DNA from: Mixophyes australis
Taxonomy: Eukaryota; Chordata; Amphibia; Anura; Limnodynastidae
DNA length: 64,000 bases
Reading direction: 5' to 3'
Assembly (NCBI GenBank): GCA_036250195.1
Contig: JAVHZZ010000005.1
Location: 127,762,098-127,826,097 of the forward strand
The notes beneath the pieces are model-generated. The model was given only the letters and a program-made list of their open reading frames with translations. It was not told the DNA's origin and did no database searches. The position numbers and the translations under genes are program-made. Positions within the stretch are counted from its first letter, which is position 1. Each line of letters begins with the position of its first letter. Shown here piece by piece: positions 43,664 to 54,890 of this stretch.

Positions 43664-46600
43664 CTACTGTGGAAATATGTTGTTGTCATCATTCTCAGCC
43701 TCATTCTCACCCTCATCAGTGTGTACATCATTCTCACACATTATTAATTCATCACCACTGGAATCCACCATTACAGAAGTCTCTGTATTTTGATGTAATT
43801 GGCGGGAAAAGCCTTCTTTGTAGAAATTGTAGTTCATTTTTATGAACATCATTTTTTTCCTCATTTTGAGGAAGTAGCCTCTTACGACGATCGCTGACAA
43901 GGTTCCTGGCTGTGCTGAAAACTCTTTCCGAGTACACATTGGAGGGTGGGCAGATTAGGCAGTGCAAACTGAGTTGGTACATGGGTCTCCAAATTCCCTT
44001 TTTTTTCTCCCAGTATGTAAAGGGACTGTCTGATGTGTTCATTTCTATGCTGTCGAGGAAATAATCCTCCACCATCCTTTGGATGTTGAATCAGGTGGAG
44101 TTACGGCAGAGGTGTCACGTTTTTTGGTCAATTCTTTTAGACCAGACCAGATGTCAAAATGTTGTGCTGAGTCATCTGCATCATCCCTGGGTCCTTGGGA
44201 AAGCTACATTTTTTTCCTAACAGCAGTTGACTGAAGGAGGAGACACCGTCCTGTCACGAAACACTTGAGTTGTCGTCTTGCTCACCAAGAGCTCCTTGCA
44301 TCTCTCCAGATCTGGGTCAGTTGGAAACAAAAAAAATACATAGCTCTTAAACCTAGGATCAAGCACAGTCGCCAAAATGTAGTGATCCGATTTCAAGATT
44401 TTGGTAACTCTTGGATCCTGGTGAAGCGAATAAAGTACTTGTTCTACAAGTACGACATATTTAGCGTAATTGCTTTCTTAAATCTCCTTCTTTAGTTTCT
44501 CAAGCTGCTTCTCCAAAAGTCTAATTAAGGGAATCACTTGGCTCAAGTTAGCAGTGTCTGAACTCGCTTCACAGGTGACTACTTTGAATGGTTTCAGCAT
44601 GTTGCACAACATGGGAAGTATTCTCCACTGCACTTGATTAAAATACACCCCCCCCCCTCCTTTCCCAATGACATGACTTGTGGAGTAAGCATGGTTTTTC
44701 GCTGTTCCTAATTCCTCAAAAGCATATAAAGGGTGAAATTCCACCTTGTTACCACCTCTTGCTTCAGTTAGTGGCAGGGCAAATTAAATTGCTCTTGTAG
44801 CTGCTGCAATCTCCTACATGCTGTTGCCGAATGCTGGAAATGTCCAGATATTTTACGGGCCACAGACAGCATCTCCTGCACTTCCCTGTCATTTTTAAAA
44901 AAGCTTTGCACTACCAAGTTTATTGTGTGGGAATGTGATTGAATTCACCCAGTTGTAATGCTCTCACAATATTGGTGGCGTTGTCAGAAATGACATATCC
45001 TGAGGAGAATCCAAGCGGGATAAGCCATGTTGCAATGACATTCTTTAGTTTTTGTAACAGATTGTCAGCTGTATGCCTCTTAGTGAAGCCAGTGATACAC
45101 AGATTAGCGTGCCTCTGACAAATGTGACGTTCTTGGGTACATGCTGATGCTGGTCCTGCTAGTAAAGGCGAATCAACAATCCAGTGGGCTGTCACAGTCA
45201 TATAATCATTAGTTTGCCCAGTTCCGCTTGTACACATATCTGTGGTTAAGTGTACAGTGGGTAGAATGGCATTTTATAGCCCAATAATTACATTTTTACG
45301 AACCTTCTTGTAGAGGTGAGGAATAGCTTTTCTACTAAAATGGTGTTGTGATGGAATTTGGTAATAGGGACACAACACCTCAAGTAAATGTCTAAAACCA
45401 GCTGTATTAATAGGGGATATTGGACGCAGATCTAATACTAGCATAGTCCCCATGGCGTCTGTGATCAACTTTGCGACTGGGGAACAGTTTTCATACTTCC
45501 TAACTCTTGCAAAGGATTGTTTAACAGTCGATTCTTGTAAACTACTAGTAGTCTTCTTCTTGGTCTACTTCTGGGATGAAGATCCACCCACAGCAGCAGC
45601 AGGAGCAGCAGCAGCAGTGGGATTAACGTTCACAAATTCTTCTGAGGAATCCACGATAGTGGAGGAATCATCTAGCCGTAGCAACTTGGATGCAGGACTA
45701 ACTCCGATCACTACTGAGGATATTGATGAGGATGATGTTGTGGGTGTAGATTGCAGGTGTCTGGATCTAGCTGAAAGAATGGACCTAGCTGATGCTGAAC
45801 TGGTTGTTGCTATTTTTTTAGCATAAGTTTCCGATTTTCCCAACAGCTTGCCATGAACTCGTTTCAAATGGCTTAACATGGATGAGATTCCTAGATGGTT
45901 AAGGTTCCTACCTCTACTGACTGTGGCTTTACAAACATTACAAATGGCTAGACAACTGTTTTCAGAATTTGGGTAGAAATAATTCCACACATAAGAGGTG
46001 GATTTTTTGGTCTTATGCCCAGGCATGACAATGAACTTGTCCTTATCACGTGCAAGAACTGCTTCCACTGGTGCAGGACTTACACAAATAACGTCATCCT
46101 CATCAACATCCTCATTGGCGCCCTAATCAGCTACACAAACATCCCCCTCATCCTGTATCACTTCCAAAGTGGCATCCTCAATTTGAGTATCACCGGCTAC
46201 ACTTGGGCTGCTCATGCACACATCTGCAGAAATGCTGAATGGGGCCTTCTTTATGGGTACACTATCAGAAAGGTCAGGCTTACACATAGCACTCATGGAT
46301 AGACTCTCCTCAGGGATTTGTGTCATTTCTGAATCTAAACATACATTTTCCTCTAATGCCTTACTGTTTTTTTGCAGTTCGGCTTTTACACGTAAAAGTA
46401 TTTGGACACCACTTTTTGAGTCTGAATGACAAGGTCTTGCTTGGTCATGACTGACCTTACAAGAAGATGCCTCAGTGACAGTTGCAGAACTAGCACTTAA
46501 AGAAAGGCAAAGGCCTCATTCTTTCCTTGCCACTGCGTGTGTAGAATGGCATGTTGGCAATTTATTTTTTTCTGCAGATAACTTTGCCTGGATTACAGGT

Positions 46601-46779
46601 TTTTTTTTCTTTATCAAGGTAAAAGGTGTTTTTTTTTACATTTTTGTTTCACATGACTGAAAAACACTATGCACTTTAACATAGGCTTTAGCAGATGACG
46701 TAGAGGGATTACTATCATTATGACTGGTGCCAGCAGCTGCTTGGTGCTCCTGGTCTTCTGTGTACTGCTGTGAATCCAT
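43664..46779 (-). pseudogene. hAT-B copy 2 transposase (BED finger, core, dimerisation region)
   Basis: The start at 46779 reads MDSQQYTEDQEHQ. The N-terminus has several stops, with GVQILLRVKAELQ and SPSVAGDTQIEDATLEV matching the 219-aa derivative at 17392. The BED finger spans SYVWNYFYPNSENS, CNVCKATVSR and HLKRVHG. The core has PVAKLITDAMGTMLVLDLRP, LPTVHLTTDMCTSGTGQTND and GYVISDNATNIVRAL. Dimerisation motifs are HCLICPPSNVYSERVFSTAR and NLVSDRRKRLLPQ. One frame holds from 46779 to about 44920, with stops; frameshifts occur near 44900 and 43940. The C-terminus (SSGDELIMC, EAENDD, FPQ) is shared with hAT-A. Cut-and-paste transposition is the family function; this copy is inactive. Confidence 0.88.
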
Positions 46780-47130
46780 TTTGATAACACAGTAAAATGT
46801 GACTGCAGATTTTGAAGAACGCTGCCAGCCTTATTATTTCTATTTCAGCAATGACAATTACCAATGGAGCTCTCCTGTTTATGTGTTGGCTATATAACGC
46901 ATGGCAATGTGACTGCAGATTTAGAACAAGACAGCCAGTCCCAGGGCCATCTTTCTCATTGGGGACAATGGGCAGGTGCCCGGGGGCCCTGCAGCCCAGG
47001 GGGGCCCGTCGGAGGCAGCACGAAAAAAAATCCTGAAAAAAAAGAAGAGGAAAATACTTACCTTGCAGTCAGCTGGCGATCCGGCTCCCTCCCTGGTCTC
47101 CTTCTCCATCGCGCTCCGCAATGGATGTCA
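46780..47130. other. hAT-B leader remnant and a MITE end
   Basis: TGTGACTGCAGATTT occurs twice (46798 and 46908), probably leader repeats of hAT-B copy 2. CAGGGCCATCTTTCTCATTG at about 46940 followed by GGGGCCC blocks is one end of a hAT-type MITE; the other end was not found. Confidence 0.4.
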
Positions 47131-47702
47131 GGCGTAAGTGTACAATCCTTTTCAGGTAAACATCATTTTACATGTGCAGCTACTCACTCAGTTGTTGGCC
47201 CTCCTTGTCTTGGTAAGACTCGAATAAAAATGGTTTCTTCTACACTTCTAGAAAACTTCCCACATTTAGAGCAGACTCTGTTCAGAATTAGGATGTCTCT
47301 CCATTCTGTCTTGGTCTCAAAGTGAAAGTCACAGTCTAGCTTTAAGCCAGGCTGTCTCTATAAAGGAAACAGCACTTTACACTTTTAACTCTTCCAACTC
47401 TATGCAAGTAAAGCTCCCTATGTATGTCTGTCTTGTTGTTTTCTCTCGATGGGTCACCTGCCTCTGTCTCAGATTCCATCAGCTGCCTCCCTCTATCACA
47501 AACTGTGGAATGATGCCAGCACTCCTCCCTGTCAGTGCAGACTACTTCCATGACCAGAGCTTGAGGTACCATGAGAAGTTCTGATGGAAAGATTTGGATT
47601 TAAAAGTTAAATTAAATCAAGCCATTCTGGCTTTATAGACTAATCTGCAAGGGTTTTACATCAGGTTTAAAGTCGGATCCCTTTTCCATTAACAATATTG
47701 TT
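47131..47702. other. No recognised gene
   Basis: Short frames only, none similar to a known protein. No element boundary was found. Confidence 0.35.
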
Positions 47703-47707
47703 CCCTG

Positions 47708-48377
47708 TGTCACGGTTAATAATACTATAGGAGTCACTGGCTGGTATTTTCGTAACTAAACAAGGAGGCGTGTAGTCTAACTCACCCCCAGTCTTCATCA
47801 GGGACCCTCACAAGTAGCTATGGACTTTGCTGCATGGCATGCGCAGGTCGCAGTTCTCCAAGTTAGTCGCCAGCGCAGTGTGGAGTACACCAGGAATAGT
47901 TGAACGATCCGGGTCAAAGTCAAACAGTAGCGCAGTACACAGGGATAATCAGAAGAGACGTCAGGAACAAGAAGAAAGTCAATATCAAACGTGCTGTGCA
48001 GAACAAAATCGGAATCCAGGAGAATGAGCCAAGGAACAAGCCAGAAGTCAGCAAACACAGGAAACTGGAGTATAGAGGAAGTGCTGGAGCTAGTGTGAAC
48101 CAATACTCTGACATCCTAATGGTGCCATAGTGTTCCTTATTTAGGGAGGAGAGAGATCTGATTCGGCAGTCAGAACACAGCTGACTGCCGACTGGAAGCC
48201 ACAGATGAGTGTCCCGTTGCCTAGCAACGAGACGCGATCACTTATGCGCATGCGCGCGCAGCGAGCCGACTCAAGGCCAAAAGCGCATTCCATTGGTAGG
48301 CAACAGGACGCGGAGAGCAGAGCAAGGTAGACCACCGTCCTCTGCACCTAGGAGGAGTGCAGGGACAGCGCCTTACA
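47708..48377 (-). repeat. Solo LTR of a Gypsy-type element (670 bp)
   Basis: The element runs TGTCACGG...CGCCTTACA on the plus strand, with the 5-bp duplication CCCTG at 47703-47707 and 48378-48382. In minus-strand sense it begins TGTAAGGCG. The pattern is like the LTR at 25692: GC-rich start with GTTGCTAGGCAACGGGAC, a TATA-like CCTAAATAAGG near 48141, then a T-rich region with many CTGAC/CTGG words. No internal Gypsy sequence remains. Confidence 0.85.
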
Positions 48378-48382
48378 CCCTG

Positions 48383-48809
48383 TCTCTCATCATTTTTGCA
48401 TTAGTAATGGAACCTCTTACTGAAACTATTAGATCTAATTAAGAATAAAGGATATAAAGAAAGCAATTCCAACATAAAATCAAGATGATTGCAGAGGATG
48501 TTATCTTAGCAATTTCTTTCCCTTTAATAAGGCTATACAAATATATTCCCTATCTAAGAAATAAGGGACCTATTTATGAATGGCCACATATGCCCCCCAT
48601 TAATTATCATCCTTTATCGCAATGATAAGAGATCACATTATTAAAAAATCATCATGTGACAGAACATCCAATAGGAGGCTGTCCCGCTGAAGACTTTGCT
48701 TCACTAATAATTCTGGATTCTGACCCATTTGCGTTAGTTAATGGAGGAGAGAGCAGAAAGGCTGATGAAGAGGGAAGATCCCTCTCCTGAAATGCTCTAC
48801 CCATAGGGC
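48383..48809. other. No recognised feature
   Basis: AT-rich flank between the solo LTR duplication and the target duplication of hAT-A copy 2. Confidence 0.4.
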
Positions 48810-49039
48810 ATCTTCAGTAGAGATGAGCGCACTCGGATTTCTGAAATCCGAGCCCACCCGAACGTTGCCGATCCGAGTCGGATCCGAGACAGATCCGGGT
48901 ATTGGCGCCAAATTCAAATCTGAAACTGAGGCTCTGACTCATAATCCCATTGTCGGATCTCGCGATACTCGGATCCTATAAATTCCCCGCTAGTCGCCGC
49001 CATCTTCACTCGGGCATTGATCAGGGTAGAGGGAGGGTG

Positions 49040-49870
49040 TGTTAGGTGGTCCTCTGTCCTGGTAGATCTCGTGCTGTGCTGTTTAGTTCTGTGCTGTGCT
49101 GTTTAGTTCTGTGCTGTGCTGTGCTGTGTTCTGCAGTATCAGTCCAGTGGTGCTGCAATATTACCAAGTTCACACATTCAGCAGTAAAAGTCCAGTGGTA
49201 CTGCAATATTACAAAGTTCACACATTCTGCAGTATCAGTCCAGTGGTGCTGTGTCCTGTGCTCTGTCCTGCTGAGTTCCGTAGTGCTGCTGGGTCCTGTG
49301 CTGTGTCCTGTTCAGTCTAGTGGTGCTGTGTCCTGTGCTCTGTGCGTCTAAGGGCATAGTTATTTCCCCAATATTCCCCTATGTTTAAAAAAATAAAAAA
49401 AGTTATTTAAAAAAATACCAAAAACTAATTTAATTTTTTTTTAATTACCACAAAATTTGCACAACCAATCCTGCAGTATAAGCCCATTGGTACTGCAATA
49501 TTACCAAGTTAACACATTCAGCAGTAAAAGTCCAGTGGTACTGCAATATTACAAAGTTCACACATTCTGCAGTATCAGTCCAGTGGTGCTGTGTCCTGTG
49601 CTCTGTCCTGCTGAGTTCCGTAGTGCTACTGGGTCCTGTGCTGTGTCCTGTTCAGTCCAGTGGTGCTGTGTCCTGTGCTCTGTGCTTCTAAGGGCATAGT
49701 TATTTCTCCATTATTCCCAAGTTTTTAAAAAATAAAAAAAAAATTATAAAAAATAATAAAATAAAAAATTAAAAAAAAAAGTAATTATAACCAAATTTGC
49801 AAAACCGATCCAGCAGTATAAGTCCATTGGTACTGCAATATTTCCAAGTTCACACATTCTGCAGTATCTT
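49040..49870 (+). repeat. hAT-A leader with internal partial duplications
   Basis: GTGCTGTGCTGTTTAGTTCT is tandemly repeated near 49070-49125. A block containing CAGTAAAAGTCCAGTGGTAC, TGCAATATTAC and CTGTGTCCTGTGCTCTGTCC recurs near 49180, 49520 and (part) 49810. Copy 3 has the same blocks at 60800-61440 in a different number, so leader repeat content varies between copies. No TATA box was identified. Confidence 0.75.
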
Positions 49871-49882
49871 GTGCTACATATA

Positions 49883-52873
49883 ATGGAGACCAAAAATTTG
49901 GAGGATAAAGTAGGGAAAGATCAAGACCCACTTCCTCCTATTGCTGAAGCTGCTGCCACTAGTCATGACATAGACGATGAAATGCCATCAACGTCGTCTT
50001 CCAAGCCCGATGCCCAATCTCGTAGTACCGGGCATGTAAAATCCAAAAAGCCCAAGTTAAGAAAAAGTAGCAAAAAGAGAAACTTAAAATCATCTGAGGA
50101 GAAACGTAAAGTTGCCAATATGCCATTTACGACACGGAGTGCCAAGGAACGGCTTAGGCCCTGGCCAGTGTTCATGACTAGTGGTTCAGCTTCACCCACG
50201 GATCTTATCCCTCCTCCTCCTCCCCCCCCCTCCAAAAAATTGAAGAGAGTTATGCTGTCAGCAACAAAACAGCAAACAACTCTGCCTTCTAAAGAGAAAT
50301 TATCACAAATCCTCAAGGCGAGTCCAAGGGTGTTGGTGGTTGTCAAGCCTGACCTTCCCATCACTGTACGGGAAGAGGTGGCTCGGGAGCAGCCTATTGA
50401 TGATGTAGCTGGCGCTGTGGAGGAACTTGATGATGAGGATGGTGATGTGGTTATTGTAAATGAGGCACCAGGGGGGGAAACAGCTGATGTCCATGGGATG
50501 AAAAAGCCCATCGTCATGCCTGGTCAGAAGACCAAAAAATGCACCTCTTCGGTCTGGAGTTATTTTTATCCAAATCCAGACAACCAATGTATGGCCATAT
50601 GTAGCTTATGTAAAGCTCAAATAAGCAGGGGTAAGGATCTTGCCCACCTAGGAACATCCTCCCTTATACGTCACCTGAATAACCTTCATAGTTCAGTGGT
50701 TAGTTCAGGAACTGGGGCTAGGACCCTCATCGGTACAGGGACACCTAAATCCCGTGGTCCAGTTGGATACACACCAGCAACACCCTCCTCGTCAACTTCC
50801 TCCACAATCTCCATCAGATTCAGTCCTGCAGCCCAAGTCAGCAGCCAGACTGAGTCCTCCTCAATACGGGATTCATCCGAGGAATCCTGCAGCGGTACGC
50901 CTACTACTGCCACTGCTGCTGTTGCTGCTGTTAGTCGGTCATCTTCCCAGAGGGGAAGTCGTAAGACCGCTAAGTCTTTCACAAAACAATTGACCATCCA
51001 ACAGTCGTTTGCCATGACCACCAAATACGATAGTAGTCACCCTATTGCAAAGCGTATAACTGCGGCTGTAACTGCAATGTTGGTGTTAGACGTGCGCCCG
51101 GTGTCCGCCATCAGTGGAGTGGGATTTAGAGGGTTGATGGAGGTATTGTGTCCCCGGTACCAAATCCCGTCGAGATTCCACTTCACTAGGCAGGCGATAC
51201 CAAAAATGTACAGAGAAGTACGATCAAGTGTCCTCAGTGCTCTAAAAAATGCGGTTTTACCCACTGTCCACTTAACCACGGACATGTGGACAAGTGGTTC
51301 TGGGCAAACGAAGGACTATATGACTGTGACAGCCCACTGGGTAGATGCATCCCCTTCCGCAGCAACAGCTGCATCAGTAGCAGCATCTACAAAATGGCTG
51401 CTCGTGCAAAGGCAGGCAACATTGTGTATTACAGGCTTTAATAAGAGGCACAACGCTGACAACATATTAGAGAAACTGAGGTAAATTATCTCCCAGTGGC
51501 TTACCCCACTTAGACTCTCATGGGGATTTGTGGTGTCAGACAATGCCAGTAACATTGTGCGGGCATTAAATATTGGCAATTTCCAGCACGTCCCATGTTT
51601 TGCCCACACCATTAATTTGGTGGTGCAGCATTACCTCAAGAGTGATAGGGGTGTGCAGGAGATGCTTGCGGTGGCGCGCAAAATTGCTTGACACTTTCGG
51701 CATTCAGCCAGTGCCTACCGCAGACTAGAGGCACATCAAAAAAGCATGAACCTGCCCTGCCATCACCTCAAACAAGAGGTTGTGACACGCTGGAACTCCA
51801 CCCTCTATATTCTGCAGAGGATGGAGGAGCAGCAAAAGGCCATTCAGGCCTACACAGCCACCTACGACATAGGCAAAGGAGTGGGGATGCGCCTCAGTCA
51901 AGCGCAGTGGAGACTGATTTCCGTGTTGTGCAAGGTTCTGCAGCCATTTGAACTTGCCACACGAGAAGTCAGTTCCGACACTGCCAGCTTGAGTCAGGTC
52001 ATTCCCCTGATCAGGCTGTTGCAGAAGCAGCTGGAGAAAGTGAGGGAGGAGCTGGTAAGCCATTGCGATTACACCAAGCATGTAGCTCTTGTGGATGTAG
52101 CCCTTCGTACGCTTTGCCAGGATCAGAGGGTGGTCACTCTTTTAAAGTCAGAGGAATACATTCTGGCCACCGTGCTCGATCCTCGGTTTAAAGCGTATGT
52201 TGTGTCTCTGTTTCTGGCGGACACAAGTCTACAGCGGTGCAAAGACCTGCTGGTCAGGAGATTGTCCTCTGAAGAGGACCGTGACATGCCAACAGCTCCA
52301 CCCTCATTTTCTTCCACATCTATGGCTGCGAGGAAAAAGCTCAGTTTTCCCAAAAGAGGCGCTGGCGGGGATGCTGACAACATCTGGTCCGGACTGAAGG
52401 ACCTGCCAACCATTGCAGACATGTCTACTCTCGCTGCATTGGATGCTGTCACAATAGAAAAAATTGTGGATGATTACTTTGCTGACACCATCCAAGTAGA
52501 CATGTCAGACAGTCCATATTGTTACTGGCAGGAAAAAAAGGCAGTTTGGAAGCCCCTGTACAAACTGGCTCTATTTTACCTGAGTTGTCCCCCCTCAAGT
52601 GTGTACTCGGAAAGAGTTTTTAGTGCAGCGGGGAACCTGGTCAGTGAGCGGCGAAGGAGGTTGCTTCCTCACAACGTTGAAAAAATGATGTTTATAAAAA
52701 TGAATAATCAATTCCTCAATGAAGTACAGCACTGCCCTCCAGATACTACAGAGGGACCTGTGGTTGTGGAGTCCAGCGGGGATGAATTGATAATGTGTGA
52801 TGAGGAGGAAGTACACACTGTAGGGGGAGAGGAATCAGAGGTTGAGGATGAGGACGACATCTTGCCTCAGTAG
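49883..52873 (+). pseudogene. hAT-A transposase, one frame with two nonsense codons
   Basis: A single frame of 997 codons is broken only by TAA at 51482 (after ILEKLR) and TGA at 51689 (after VARKIA). Order: acidic/serine-rich N-terminus, MPFTTRSAKERLRPWPVF (residues about 80-97), a proline run, BED finger (SVWSYFYPNPDN, CSLCK, HLNNLH, about 215-270), then the core with PIAKRITAAVTAMLVLDVRP, LTTDMWTSGSGQTKDYMTVT, FVVSDNASNIVRAL and CFAHTINLVVQHYL. The C-terminus has VVTRWNSTLYILQRM, VLDPRFKAYV and the dimerisation block LSCPPSSVYSERVFSAAGNL. The ATG at 49883 is chosen because it aligns with copies 1 and 3. Presumed donor of the shorter copies in trans when intact. Confidence 0.92.
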
Positions 52874-52928
52874 AGCCTGTTTAGTCTGTACAGGGAGAGA
52901 TGAATAGCTTTTTTGGTGTGGGGGCCCA

Positions 52929-52992
52929 AACAAACCAATCATTTCAGCCAAAGTTGTTTGGTAGGCCCTGTCGCTGAAATGATTGGTTTGTT
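52929..52992 (+). other. Conserved hairpin in the hAT-A 3' UTR
   Basis: Arms at 52929-52948 and 52973-52992 are perfectly complementary over 20 bp (AACAAACCAATC...TTTCAGC), with a 24-base loop. The same hairpin occurs in hAT-B copies at 43535-43596 and 35301-35362. Relative to hAT-B, arm positions 11 and 14 differ, each with a matching change on the other arm (T-A to G-C and T-A to C-G). Confidence 0.8.
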
Positions 52993-53479
52993 AAAGTGTG
53001 CATGTCCTATTTCAACAACATAAGGGTGGGTGTGAGGGCCCAAGGACAATTCCATCTTGGAACTTTTTTTTTTGCATTATATGACCAATCAACAGTCGTT
53101 TGCCATGTTCAAAAAGTAAAACCAAATTTAAACAAATTCAAGAAATTAAACCAAAAGTAAAATGCCCTGTCATAATTTAAAACAAGAGGTATTGACGTGC
53201 TCTAAAACTACTGTATTGTTGTTTATATTTTATAAACACTACACTTGAAAGCTTGAGTCTTTCAATAAAAAAGTAACTGTCCATTGCACGAATATTTGCA
53301 ACAGGGACAATTTTAGGGTTAAGAAAGTCAACTAATAACACTTCGACGCTGTCTGTCTTTATAAACACTACACTTGGAAGTTGGAGGAGGTATTGTGGCC
53401 CCGGCACCAAATTTACTACCGGGGGCCAATCCACTGTGCAGTCCATATTTAGGTGTATCAGATATTAAACAACGGTGAC

Positions 53480-53760
53480 AGTTGATGCCCAATTTTTTAA
53501 TTATATTGTGGCCTCGGTACCAAATTGTGTACCGGGGCCACCACACTACGCAGTCCATACCCTTTTTTGGTGGAATTCTGACCCGTGGAGGATTTTTTAA
53601 TTATATTGTGGCCTCGGTACCAAATTGTGTACCGGGGCCACCACACTACGCAGTCCATACCCTTTTTTGGTGGAATTCTGACCCGTGAAGGGTTTTTTAA
53701 TTATATTGTGGCCTCGGTACCAAATTGTGTACTGGGGCCACCACACTACGCAGTCAAGAT
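53480..53760 (+). repeat. Array 1 of hAT-A copy 2: about 110-bp units, 2.5-3 copies
   Basis: Each unit contains ATTATATTGTGGCCTCGGTA, CCAAATTGTGTACCGGGGCC, CACACTACGCAGTCCATACC and TGGAATTCTGACCCGTG. GGTACCAAATTG...GTACC forms a small inverted repeat. Copy 1 keeps one such unit near 11480. Confidence 0.9.
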
Positions 53761-53929
53761 AGATAGATAGATAAAGTACATTCAGTGGTGTGGGGCAAAT
53801 TGAAAAATATTCAAAATGCACTGACATTATCAAAAACAAAAGGGTTGTCACACGCTGAAACTCCAACATGTATATGATGGAGAGGATGGAGGAGCAGCCG
53901 TATGTGCAGTGTAATGCAGACCTGTTGAA

Positions 53930-54890
53930 GGTTTTTTATATATTTTATTGTGGTGCCCAGTGCCCACTACTCTACGCAGTCTAGATACTATTTTTGGGTG
54001 TAATTCTGACCTGTTGAAGGTTTTCTATATATATTATATTGTGGTGGCCAGTGGCCACTCCTCTATGCAGTCCAGAAACTATTTTTGGGTGTAATTCTGA
54101 CCTGTTGAAGGTTTTCTATATATTATATTGTGGTGGCCAGTGGCCAGTCCTCTATGCAGTCCAGATACTATTTTTGGGTGTAATTCTGACCTGTTGAAGG
54201 TTTTCTATATATTATATTGTGGTGGCCAGTGGCCAGTCCTCTATGCAGTCCAGATACTATTTTTGGGTGTAATTCTGACCTGTTGAAGGTTTTCTATATA
54301 TTATATTGTGGTGGCCAGTGGCCAGTCCTCTATGCAGTCCAGATACTATTTTTGGGTGTAATTCTGACCTGTTGAAGGTTTTCTATATATTTTTTATTGT
54401 GGTGCCCAGTGCCCACTACTCTACGCAGTCCAGATACTATTTTTGGGTGTAATTCTGACCTGTTGAAGGTTTTCTATATATATTTTATTGTGGTGCCCAG
54501 TGCCCACTACTCTACGCAGTCCAGATACTATTTTTGGGTGTAATTCTGACCTGTTGAAGGTTTTCTATATATATTATATTGTGTTGGCCAGTGGCCAGTC
54601 CTCTATGCAGTCCAGATACTATTCTTGGGTGTAATTCTGACCTGTTGAAGGTTTTCTATATATTATATTGTGGTGGCCAGTGGCCAGTCCTCTATGCAGT
54701 CCAGATACTATTTTTGGGTGTAATTCTGACCTGTTGAATGTTTTCTATATATTATATTGTGGTGGCCAGTGGCCAGTCCTCTATGCAGTCCAGATACTAT
54801 TTTTGGGTGTAATTCTGACCTGTTGAAGGTTTTCTATATATTTTTTATTGTGGTGCCCAGTGCCCACTACTCTACGCAGTCCAGATACAT
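53930..54890 (+). repeat. Array 2 of hAT-A copy 2: about 11 units of about 89 bp
   Basis: The unit includes GTGGTGGCCAGTGGCCAGTC, CTATGCAGTCCAGATACTAT, TTTTGGGTGTAATTCTGACC and TGTTGAAGGTTTTCTATATA. CTATTTTTGGG recurs at 54079, 54168, 54257 and 54346, an 89-base step. The CGCAGTCCA and TTCTGACC words are shared with array 1, so the arrays are related by descent. Confidence 0.92.

Noticed and set aside
46940..47120. Complete MITE
   Set aside because: Only one end (CAGGGCCATC) could be identified and no target duplication was found.
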